A DNA stretch of 62,000 nucleotides, taken from positions 1,017,133-1,079,132 of the forward strand of contig NMRA01000059.1 in assembly GCA_002633005.1 (NCBI GenBank), written 5' to 3'. The position numbers and the translations under genes are program-made. Positions 1-62,000 of this stretch are shown here, piece after piece (position 1 is the first letter of the stretch; each line of letters begins with the position of its first letter). The DNA is from Phoronis australis. Its lineage: Eukaryota > Phoronida > Phoronidae. The notes beneath the pieces were generated by a model. That model was not told where the DNA came from. It was given only the letters and a program-made list of their open reading frames with translations, and ran no database searches.

Positions 1-157
1 CAAAATTTCATTTTTTTCGAAAAATTTACGGAATTAGACGATACCATCAGTTTATATAGAATTTTGAACGGGCTTTCAGAAGATGTTTTCCATTTTTCGC
101 TAGAACGTCTACTTTTCGAGTTATTTTAGATTTTCTGATAACGCTGTTCCTTTGTTG

Positions 158-535
158 AGCGCTCTTACTGCATTGATGTAGGTTTATCTTCTATTGAACT
201 AGACTGTAGCCTATTTCTTATTGATTTATGACATCTAAGTTCATCATATGAATGTTGTGATGTTGTTCATCATCGCCACTACCATCATCATATTCGTCAT
301 CATCGTCATCATCTTCTTCATCATCTCCGTCGTTGTCTTTTCCGTTAATTTCGCCAAGTGTCGCACAAGACTGTAGCTTTTTTCTTACTGATTTCGGACT
401 TCTACGTTCGTCATGTGTATGTTATTAATACTTCTTTTGTTCACCATCGTCGTCATCTTCGTCATCATCTTTATCGTCATCTTTTTGGTTAATTTCGCCA
501 AGGTTCGCTCCTCGGAGCGCTTTCATTGCATTTTC
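158..535. repeat. 167-bp tandem duplication with TCG/TCA triplet tract
   Basis: The segment starting agactgtagc (201) recurs diverged at 368. Each copy carries a (TCA/TCG/TCT)n-like run, and the gagcgctc edge recurs near 516. A long open frame at 413-763 is a by-product of the triplet tract. Confidence 0.75.
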
Positions 536-2027
536 AGCACTTGTGTGCCAACTTGGACTCCCCTATATAGGTACCTATGTTCTGTGTTAAAGAGTTGTGG
601 CCTACTGTCCCACGCTGTTATGGCAGGCAGATTGAGAAATGTTAGCCCTGAACCTTACCAGTGGTTGATAAATGTGTGGGCTGTAGTGACCAGTGTTGTG
701 GAAGGGTGTCACATGACCACGCCATTATCCTTGGCCACAACTTTACCTTGTGCCAGGTGCTGATGACATCTTTTTACTGGTGTTATCTGGAAAGGTTTGG
801 AAGTTTCTGCCCTCATAAGTTCTGTTTTCCTGTTGTTTGACATTCACTTTATTGAGTTGTGTGCGGTGGACAACTAGTTGTGATAGTGTTTTACAATGTG
901 CTGTGTTGGTAGCTTAGAGATCATAGCAACAGTTCTAACTATGTGGTTGTTTTCCAAGTGAACAGAACTACGTTAAAATTCAACAGTTTCATTGCACAAG
1001 TCTGCGACTAGATATTTGTTTCTTTTTTGATTTGAAAAATTTCAGTTCGAGCTAACTTTCAACAAAATCTTGACAAGTGTTGTTCTGCACACCTTGTCAA
1101 AATCTTGGCCTGCTGCAAATTCATTGACAAATAAATACTGTGGTGTAAAACAACCAAGCATTAATTTCTGACTCAAAGATTTCTACAAAAATACGATTTT
1201 ATTGGGACAAAATTTCGACTTAACTGCCATATAGTTCTGGCAAGAAGTTCATCCGGTTTCATAAATCTGGCAGAGTTCTATTGCTGTATGTCTAGTTTTT
1301 GTTTTTGAAAATTGTGCAATTTGAATAATTAGTGAATGCATTAAAATTGGCCATTGTTGACTGTACCTGTGGCCTTTTTGACCCAACTTGTATTCCTACT
1401 GCAATGTATCGGGTTTTGTCTGGCATTTATGCCCAAATTCATACTGTTTTCAAAAATTTTTGTTGCGTTCGCACTGTAGAGGATAAAGCAAGTTGCTGTA
1501 ATTTTCAAAGCTTTAATTAGCATTTTTTCAATGAACTTGTCTTAATTGTAGGATTAATGAGGAGATGGGCATTCTATAAACCCAAGACTCATCAAAAATC
1601 AAGACCACGCAAAATCATTCGAGTGAAAGGCGAGTTGAGCATGTTCGCGATGATATTAACGAGTGTTGGAGCTTCAGCAAATCAATGTGCTGGTCTGCCG
1701 GGCCAGTTACTTGAATATGAGACACATCTACATAGAGCCTATATGTGAAAGTTGACTGGCCCGGCTGCAAATCCACTGGCCCCTGGCCACCAGGCCAGTG
1801 TGTATTTTGAACGCTGATAATAACACAACCTAGAAATATGCCGACGAATAAAGTAACTTTTGTAAATTGTATTTAACTTTTTCCACCAACTTGGGATTGT
1901 CATGACGTGATCTCTATCTGAGTTTTTGATATCCACTGCTGTATCTCACCACTTGCAGGATCTTAATGAGATTTTGCAGATGTATTCCTTAGAAGCTGCA
2001 ATTTTTCAGATAGATCTGACAAACATT

Positions 2028-2041
2028 GTGCCCCCTAGTGG
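2028..2041 (-). promoter_or_regulatory. CTCF-like motif
   Basis: The minus strand reads CCACTAGGGGGCAC, which fits the CTCF core consensus CCASYAGRKGGCRS at every position. CTCF is a bilaterian insulator protein. Binding is inferred from motif only. Confidence 0.4.
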
Positions 2042-2168
2042 CAATTAATTTTTTTCATTTTCCTCTGTTTGTCTCAGAAGTTCCTGGACCGATTTTCATG
2101 AACTTTGGTAAATAGCTTACTATTAAAAAATGACATATTCCTGTTTCAGGATGGATTTGATGTATTTT

Positions 2169-2182
2169 GCGCCATCTAGTGG
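2169..2182 (-). promoter_or_regulatory. CTCF-like motif
   Basis: The minus strand reads CCACTAGATGGCGC, again a full match to CCASYAGRKGGCRS. It lies 141 bp from the first and in the same orientation. Inferred from motif only. Confidence 0.4.
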
Positions 2183-4335
2183 CCATTTTGCTGTCTTGTC
2201 TGTTTTCTAGACTTTTTTCAAACCCTCTATCAACCACTCTAACATTTGTTCTTGCTGTGAAGAGGAGGGCTGATGATAATTTTCAGAGGCTCAAACTACT
2301 GGGGCGCATCCTAGTGGCATTAAGTTTGCATCAATTGTTGGGTATTCCAAACCCTCTAAAGGATCTTTATTAAATTTGGCAAGTGAGTGTATAGTAAGAT
2401 TAGTGTATTGCAAACTGTGGATTATCCTAGAGTTTATTGTCCACATTTTGTTTAATACACACCCCAAACTGCCTGTGCGTAATATGTTTTTTGCTATATG
2501 ATAACATAACTGAATATGTTGTACACCTTTGACAATGTAGATTAGGCTAAAAAGTATTGTTTATTCTGGTATGTGTTCGAGTCAAAGTGTGGCATTTTTT
2601 GTTGCCCATTACCTTCAAAAAATAAAATCTTTCTGCGCAAAAATAAGGTGTTTTATTTACTTATCACCTGTCAAATCACAGCGTTTCAAGCCTTGTTGAC
2701 ATGCCTTTTTATGATGAAACCTTTGCTGAAATTGATCTCGCCGTCATTTTTGTCTTATAGTTAGTGACCACAGGACTCAAAATGACTTGGGTACAGACCA
2801 CAACCAATTGTACTTTGTTTAGTCTTGACCATCTTTTTTCTATTTCTGAAGCCACTTTTGTCAGTTTCTTGTTGGTATTGAGACTTCAATGGTAAAGGTT
2901 ATAGCAAACTTTTCAGAACATGTGAGCCTTAGGTGTCAAACCTGGCTGTAATTCGCATGTCATGAATAATTTTGTTCATTTCCTTGAATTTTAAGTATAG
3001 CTTCGAGTCATCTTCTGTTAGTTTCTTTCACTTGATCCTTACTCATGAAGTTAGGCTTTTGTATATTTAATATGGTGTGCCGCTGTCATGTAAGCCCTAT
3101 TCAGGATTATGATAAAAATTCTTCAGTTTTGGAAAATACTAGCTTAGTGTCCATATTTCTGTCTTTCATCGGTTCACCATGTCGTTGCAAATGCACAAAT
3201 TTTACCAATCTATTAAAATAGCTTCGCCATACAAACTGTGCTAAAAGCATTCATTTGTAAATTTTCCTAAAAATGTATTTTTGTTGAGAAATTCGACAAA
3301 ATTTTACCTGTCCACCATATTGTATCCCAAGCTGAAAAATTTTTTCGTTTGTGAATTACAGAAAAATCTCAGGTTATAAGAAATGGTTTTCTTTTCTTGG
3401 ACTGTGCAGTTTCTTCAGTAATATTACTGCGAAATTTATCGGGAAAGTTCTAATTTTCAGATACTGAAAACTTTTAAAGAATTAAAATTCTTACATTTAA
3501 AATTAGAGAGTCATATCAACAATTATGATTCTAATTACAGTATTGGCTGTTAAAAAGTGGTAACCTTATCTAAAATTATGGACTTGACCTAAAAAAAACA
3601 CTAATGTGCTTTTTTAAATCAAAAAAGTGTATCTTCACCCTTTTCTGATATTTTAATGATCTCGAGTTGTACGATATTATAACATTTTCATTGTTAGGTC
3701 AATCTGTTTATAAAAGAAATATCCCAACCCATTTCAGCTGCCATCAGGGAATGCTAGGAAAAAAATACTCACAACCCTTTGGTCGAACTGGCTTTACTTT
3801 CTTTTTGAAATTTTGACAGCCAAAATATACCGCATCAAGAATCGGTTTTCCAAAAGCCACAGAGGTCAAGCAGTTATGCTATTTTTTTGCTTAGGCTTTT
3901 ACAGAGGTTGTAGTCTCACGGTGAGATCGCTCCAAATTGCTATAAACATAATTGCCAGAATAGTTTGAAGTGCCATTTTTTCAAAACATTTTTGGTAGCT
4001 AGCTATGGTACAGAAGGTGAACACGGAAGAGCTTTTAAATTATAATTTGGAGCTTTTTGTCTTTTGAAAAATTTGAGTTATCTCCCGTTATGTTCTTAAT
4101 TGGTAAAATTTTGCTGCATCAATACTTTGTTTCATCATGACAAAAAAGCTTGAAGTGCTTGAAATTTAAATTGTACAAAATCATAAAATGTATTGCCATC
4201 ATACTTCATGAGTTTTTTCCTATTTTTAGTAAAACCTGCTTCATTTAATTATAGAAACTACAAAAATGTTTCTTCAATTTAGAAATACAAAATGGCAAAA
4301 TTGAAATTCTATTTTATAAAAAAATAAACAGGAAT

Positions 4336-4571
4336 AAACCTTTATTCATGATTTGTGCAGTACAGCTGTGATTAAGAAACACACACTGAAGTTTAAACCT
4401 TTATTCATTATTTGTGCAGTACAGCTGTGATTAAGAAACACACACTGAAGTTTAAACCTTTATTCATGATTTGTGCAGTACAGCTGTGATTAAGAAACAC
4501 ACACTGAAGTTTAAACCTTTATTCATGATTTGTGCAGTACAGCTGTGATTAAGAAACACAAACTGAAGTTT
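4336..4571. repeat. 59-bp minisatellite, 4 copies
   Basis: The unit begins aaacctttattcatgatttg and recurs at 4336, 4395, 4454 and 4513 with almost no divergence, so it expanded recently. Confidence 0.95.
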
Positions 4572-4758
4572 TGTTTTTTTAAACAGTGTGATGAGCTTTG
4601 GAAAATGACAGTTTTATTCAAATTTGTGCAAACTTTGAAAGTAGAGGCCCTATTAATTACCAATTTTTAAAAAAACATTTTGATCTCAAAAGTGTTGACA
4701 AATTGTATATTGCTACCAAACTCATAAAAGTGATCCATATTAATGGGAAGTCTTATTT

Positions 4759-4930
4759 ACCCACTTCTTGTGGGAAACCCTCCAATCTCTCCCCCACTTC
4801 TCCCCCAGCCTTTCAGTGTCCAGCCTCTTCCAGCCTGTCTCTCATGTCTCCCACAGAAGCCTTTCCTCCCAGCCACTCCCTCCCGCTCCTAGACTTCCCC
4901 TTCTAGTCTCCCCCCCACTCGGCACCCCTG
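4759..4930. repeat. C/T-rich strand-asymmetric stretch
   Basis: About 170 bp dominated by ctccc, ccagcc and cttcc words on the + strand, in contrast to the AT-rich surroundings. It is not a clean tandem array. It could form non-B DNA, which is inference. Confidence 0.5.
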
Positions 4931-7856
4931 GGTAGAGTAGTGTTCTATGGTCTCTGATCTTATATTCAGGTTGTGCTGCATCACATCAATATTGTATTGT
5001 GTCTCCAGACTGGGAGATCAACACAGCTAGCTCTGCTATAATTGTATCTAGTCGATGGAAGTTGACATTGCAAACCTTGGTGGCACTGTTTACACATGTT
5101 GGCTAAGTTCCTCAGCGCTTTCACCAGATATTATGGATTTTATCTTAGCCTACACCTGTCTAAAGGTTTTGTATCCACGCAATCAATTTGACCGCCACTC
5201 GCCTATTGTGTGTTGAGTCAGTTGGACTATTACTACTAGGGATGATGTTGTCGCGTGTCAATGCTTTGTATGTGAAACTGGTTCATGGATGATTATCATA
5301 CTTTACTTACCTGTGGACTGTGGAGAGATCAAACATTCTTAAGTTGTAATCAACGGCTGGTTAAAGTCCAAGTGATGTGGGAGTTCATCTAGAGACCTTG
5401 TCGAGCTCAGCTGTGTCTGGCTAACAAATTAGTTTTGGCGGCAAATATATGGCAAAGTAGCTGTACTCCTCTAATATCTTGCTACACACACGCACACGTG
5501 GACTGATTGATTAAGTGTTGTCAACAAAGAATTCTGAAATTCGGGTAAGCGGATTTGCATCGTTATTAATTGATTTGCGGCTATGAGTTGTGTTTACGTG
5601 ATAGGCCATAGTGCAGTTTATTGAGGGATGACAATTATGCATGCCTGGTACACATGTGTTGTGGTGCTCTACTTTTGTATGTTTTAAAACTATTTTCGCT
5701 GAGCTATCTGCAGTCTCCCCAGGCTTACAGGTATTTGGCACATTTTTGTTTGTGAAGCAGTGTGTGAACATATTATTCTGTTTGTACATAAATTAGGTGA
5801 AGAGCTATTCAGAGTTATTGTGTACACCAGTCTTGCCAGAATTGAGTGGCTTCTAGTATTATTGTGTATGGTCCCAATGTATCAGAAAGATGGTGGCTAT
5901 AGTTTTAAATTAAGAATGGTAATGCATTATATGATTCTGCTCATCTTTTGTGGAAAAAAATTTCATTTGACTGCCTTTTTATGTCCTAAATTGGCAATAT
6001 TTTACCATATCTGTTAAAGGGGTATTTAACCTTGCTTTCTGTCAAAAACTTTGATTTAGACTACTAAAATGGTTTCATCGTATTTCTTACGCAATTTCGA
6101 AGTGTTCTTCGGACTTGGGAAGAGACTAGTGTTCATTGTTGTTGCATCTGATCTGGCTCAATAAATTTCAGGTCACTGTGCGAATATGTTGGGTCAAACT
6201 TTGTCTAAGTGAATTATTGTAACCAATTTCACTTCTGACGCATGACAGGCTGCCAATAATGACATTTTGGAGGCGTAAATATGCCTAGAACTGGAAGGTT
6301 GTTTTGAACACGGGAAAACGGTTTTTCGCCGCTTTAACGATGTTGTGTTGGTATATTGTTGTCTTATTGGTTTACTTCCATGCGGTCTCAACAAAGGCAG
6401 CGATAGTTGTTGTGGTCAGGTTCATGGTGGCAGTCTTTCCATAGAGGAGTTAATATGGACAGGTCAAATTTTTATCTGGTCAGCTACTGTCACAGGTAGG
6501 CAATTTGGCTTTTTCGACTTTGAAATATTGTCTCTGGTGAGTTGTTTCATGAGGCTTTTAAAATTGACTTTGTGGTTTTGTGTCGTACGTGTAACTTGGT
6601 TTTTTGACTTGGTAATTCTTGGGTAGGTACAATTTTGGCTTCCCTAATTTCCATGTGATGCACAGGTCTAGATCTGGAATGCACAGTGGCGCGGGAGGAC
6701 GGGCTCTACCCGTTATGTGGAAGAGAACACATGGAGTTATTGCCAACGTCTTACGATATGGTCATTGTCTGTACTAATCTCATAATTGAGAAGGAGGATA
6801 TGAATAATTGAATACAACAATTTCTCATTCCTGGCTCCTTGAAAAATTAACCATGTCTTGTCATACCTCATATTCTATGTTGAAGTTTGTTCATGTTCGT
6901 TCAATGGGTTTCATGGGCACCGTAGTCAGTGGAGGACAAGCATTTTACCGCCATACTGTGCATGATGGAAACAGTGCCCAATAGACACATCTCCAGATTT
7001 CTCTGCGGTCTTTGAAAATTGGTACGATAAAATGTCATTGATAATTACCATGATTGTTCTTCATTTTTAAAAGTTTCTAGCATTGTTCTGAATTCTCACA
7101 TTTTTTTAGAATATTGGTACAGAACTTGATTATGGTAAAAGCAATGGTTTGGTTTCAGTTGCATTCAAGAAACAGTGGGAAGATAAAAGTGACCACATTG
7201 TGTTCTAGGTAATAGTCACTTACTGGGGTGCTGCTGTTATAGAACCAGTTTGTTGCCAGCCATATTGAGTGGAGAAAGCTGGTTCTCAAAATATGGTACT
7301 CCGGTCAGATGACTTGTTACCGTGTTCTAAATTTGCAAGATTTTGTTACAGTTAATGTTTTCAGTTTTGTTTGCAAAATGGTAGACAACTGGAAATTTCT
7401 TGTCTAATTTTTGGAATAAAGCAGATTTTTGTAAAATTTTTGTTTTATGGTTAACATGACTTGTCTACTATTCTTGCCGAATTTTGGTCATATTTGTGTC
7501 ATTTTTACATTTCAAGCCTTTGGTCTGTAGGAAAATAGTAATCTTGGCCACTCCTGTGACCTCATATCCATTGAGTGTCAATTGTTGCTGTAGTTAGCTG
7601 GACTCTGCTATATATGTAAACTTAATTCTAATTGTGATATCAGCAGAAGTTGTTGCTGTGCACCTAAGGATTGCAGTCACAGTTGTGACCAAGTTAGACA
7701 AGTTAAAAAATACCTTTTGTTTTCTTCACTCATTAAAATGTGCCTTCTGTTGAGTATAGCACCACTGCCAACAGATGTCCACAGATGTCACTTTTTCTTA
7801 CTTTGCAGCCCTGAATGAAGACCAAATTGTGACATGTGGCTGATGAAAGCAGTTTG

Positions 7857-7858
<2 letters not shown>

Positions 7859-7897
<39 letters not shown>

Positions 7898-7925
7898 CAT
7901 GTGTGCGTGCGTGCGCGTGTGTGCA
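7859..7925. repeat. (GT)n microsatellite
   Basis: An uninterrupted run of GT dinucleotides grades into GTGC/GCGT variants, about 0.5 kb upstream of exon 1. Confidence 0.95.
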
Positions 7926-8427
7926 AGAGTACATCACCTGAGTTGATCTGAGTGCTCATTGAGTGCTCACGTCACAGTTATCCCTTCAACCTTCTCAGCC
8001 TTTAACACTGTGTGGACAATGCGATACTTGGAAATGAATCAATTGGGCTTCATTTATACAAGATGTGTTGTCTTCAGGATTCAGTGGCACATTTGAGGCA
8101 GATATGGGCAGGTTAACATTGAATAATGTACTTGACTTGAAGGAATAGATATAAGGTAATCGTCAATATTCAGTTCATTTACACTGCTTATTGCAGACGT
8201 TCATCGCTGCCAGTTTTGGGTTAAAACTGATGTTGTGTATTGTTACAGAATTGTGAGGTTGGGGAAGTTTGACCAGAGATATCATGTGGTGCTTCAGACC
8301 ATCTCGCTGTTGAACCATTTATGAATAGATCGGTGATGCAATGGCAACATAATGTTTTGCCACACTGCTGGTGGTAATTGTACGTGGAGATCGCTGGGAG
8401 TAGTCACGTGATAACGTGCAGTGGCGT

Positions 8428-60327
<51,900 letters not shown>

Positions 60328-62000
60328 GTGGGTATTGGCAAGGCTGCTGTGTTTTTGACAGAGTGTTTTAAAAATGAAATCCTTTGAGCTGAATTAGTTC
60401 CATAGACAAGTTCCTGACCACCTCAACCCTTACGTCAAGTTTAGGCTGTGCTTCAAGCAAAGTAAATTTTAGGGCTCCGTATGACGTTGCATTTTGTTTG
60501 GTCAGTGATGGTTAAGGTATGGGAAACTGCGCATGACTTAGAGCCATGTTACAGGTACTGATGGACTGTCGGAACCCACCCTGTACAAATAAAAAATGTT
60601 TATTCTGGAAGGGCAGTCTCAAATTTGGACAACTAGTATGTACTTACAGTAGATTTTCATTTACCATCCCCCTTAATAAGAAGCAAAGTGTAATGTTCAA
60701 TAATTCTTTATGTTATTTAGTGTCGGTAATCACAAAACATCTTGACCACTAACACTTGTTATCATTTTTCGGCTGATACAGAGATCTGACATAGAAATCT
60801 CACCATTTGTGTTGTAGCGACAAAATTTAATATGCTTGTGAAACGCACGTACGACAGAGGTATTGTAGAACACTCGCAACTTCTCATTCTCTGAATTCAG
60901 CATTTGCTGCTCACAAAACTGTCCCATCTCTACACGCTAATCTCTTTACTAGGGTCTGGTTATAACTTGAATCTTTCTTTCGTTTACTAAGTACACATGT
61001 CGACGTTAACTCGCACTCAGTTGGCTTTGTCATGCTCTTCAAATTGCTTAAAATACAATAATTTCTCAAAATTTAAATGCATGAATGCTTGATCAGTTTT
61101 TGCAACAGCTTGTTCAAAAGTCATTAGCCAAGGGTTGGCTAGTATTGCGGCTCATATCCGAATTCTTGCTCGTTTTAAAAGCCTGGAGATTTTATTGCTC
61201 TTAGCTACTGTGTTAAGTACTGCAAACTATTTTTCAAGATGATTCGGGTGATGGTAAGTGTGTGTGGTGTTCTGATGTATTAAGTCACATGGGTCAAGTT
61301 ATGAGATGCAATTAGCTGATTTGAAGTCACATGACCTGTTCACATGACTTTGTCCATATCAGTCACTGGTTGATTTGTTCGCAAAAAATGTCAACACCTT
61401 GCACTAGCTTTTAAAGGAGAAGGCAACCGTTTTAGTGCCGTTTTTTGTTAAAGAAAGATGGCGGGGAATGATTCAGTCCACGAACATTACTTTTGGAGTG
61501 ATGCATGCATGATTAAAACCAAGGGTAATTTATTTAGCTTGAAAATTTATCTAAGATACCGGTAACGAGAAAATCTCAATTTAACCAAATACGACACTAA
61601 AAGCGATTGCCTTTCTTTTTGTTTCACTTCATTCTTCACGATTCCTGTTGTAATTGTTTGATGAGCAACACCTGTGCCATCCAAAATCTCATAGGACCAC
61701 CATCATGATCATGTGATATTTACCACAGTTCTGCACTTCTGGACAATCATTCTAGCGCTATTCACTGTTTTTGATTTTTTACTTTTTACTTGAAAAATGA
61801 TTGCACCATTTGCCATTCTAATGACAATAAAGTTACAATGTTATACTCTAAGCTGTAAACTTGATAAGTTGGTTTATTCGCTGTGGGTGCATCTTGTGTT
61901 GTTCTTCACTTGTTCAACTCAGCTGCGGGGTGCATTCTGTAAAGTATGTTTCTTGTGAGAAACGTTAGATCACACAATACTGCGCAATATCACATGAGTG
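60328..62000 (+). other. Start of intron 10, to window end
   Basis: Apart from the 15-nt microexon candidate I see no coding block. In particular there is no sequence for the conserved KCNQ helix B/C region (FxVAKKKF...PYDVRDVIEQYS), so the gene continues beyond the window. Confidence 0.6.
61239..61253 (+). CDS. Candidate 15-nt microexon of the KCNQ1-like gene
   Basis: A 15-base segment sits between ctatttttcaag and a perfect GTAAGT. Its length is a multiple of three. With the phase-1 end of exon 10 it would add Asp-Asp-Ser-Gly-Asp without disturbing the frame. The splice-like ends and compatible phase are the only evidence. An acceptor-donor pair at this distance can occur by chance. Confidence 0.25.

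Larger units (their letters stand above)
2028..2315. repeat. Degenerate ~135-bp tandem repeat with CTCF-like boxes
   Basis: Three blocks share the box (c/g)c(c/a)tctagtggca/c at about 2028, 2169 and 2301, spaced 141 and 132 bp. Related sequence recurs near 22340-22500. See the CTCF-like sites. Confidence 0.55.
1..8427. other. Upstream non-coding region
   Basis: No exon-like reading frame with homology to a known family was found on either strand. Contents are AT-rich DNA, a 167-bp tandem duplication (about 158-535), repeat-borne CTCF-like motifs (2028-2315), a 59-bp minisatellite (4336-4571), a C-rich strand-asymmetric stretch (4759-4930) and a (GT)n tract (7859-7925). The promoter and any 5' non-coding exon of the channel gene may lie here but I could not locate them. 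Confidence 0.6.

Noticed and set aside
413-763. 116-codon open frame near the left end
   Set aside because: It begins in a TCG/TCA triplet tract inside a tandem duplication. The hydrophobic N-terminus is a translation of simple sequence, and no family is recognisable.
1697-1765. Inverted repeat GCCGGGCCAGT / ACTGGCCCGGC
   Set aside because: An 11-bp stem with a 47-bp loop and no poly-T or RNA-gene context. Too weak to call a structure or element.

Overview
The window is eukaryotic, intron-rich, AT-rich animal DNA. It holds most of one protein-coding gene on the + strand: a voltage-gated potassium channel of the KCNQ (Kv7) family, closest to the KCNQ1 clade. No other gene could be supported on either strand. 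Exon sizes and phases (exon 2 = 91 nt, then 127, 79, 97, 144, 111 and 96 nt) match the vertebrate KCNQ1 layout as I know it almost exactly. The minisatellite-rich, MITE-rich introns suggest a bilaterian invertebrate, such as an invertebrate deuterostome or a lophotrochozoan. The species cannot be fixed from sequence alone.

Layout. 1-8427 is upstream non-coding DNA with tandem repeats and two CTCF-like motifs. Exon 1 (8428-8744) encodes the cytoplasmic N-terminus up to the start of S1. Intron 1 (about 28.6 kb) contains several non-autonomous inverted-repeat transposons, one of them nested inside another, and many minisatellites. Then come two alternative versions of exon 2, 2a (37308-37398) and 2b (46384-46474), about 9 kb apart. 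Each is 91 nt with the same phases and encodes S1 plus the S1-S2 loop. Exons 3-8 (47564-52983) encode S2-S6 and the proximal C-terminus. Exon 9 (54257-54325) completes an IQ-type calmodulin motif. Exon 10 (60138-60327) is a basic, serine-rich linker. The conserved distal C-terminus (helices C and D, tetramerisation) is not seen and should lie beyond 62000.

How it works together. Spliced with either exon 2, the exons give one open frame of 440 codons (from the ATG at 8428) ending in phase 1 at 60327. It carries the full S1-S6 core, an S4 with the KCNQ1-type histidine, the GYGD selectivity filter and the PAG bend in S6. Because exon 2 is 91 nt, including both copies or neither would break the frame. 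The two copies are therefore expected to be mutually exclusive. They differ at 21 of 91 bases but at only 4 residues, three of them in the extracellular S1-S2 loop. This is the most interesting signal in the window.

The rest is repeat biology. There are two long palindromic foldback elements with 5-bp target duplications, and two copies of a 0.5-kb element with 6-bp target duplications, one inside a MITE whose empty site can be read directly. There are several other terminal-inverted-repeat elements and more than fifteen tandem arrays.
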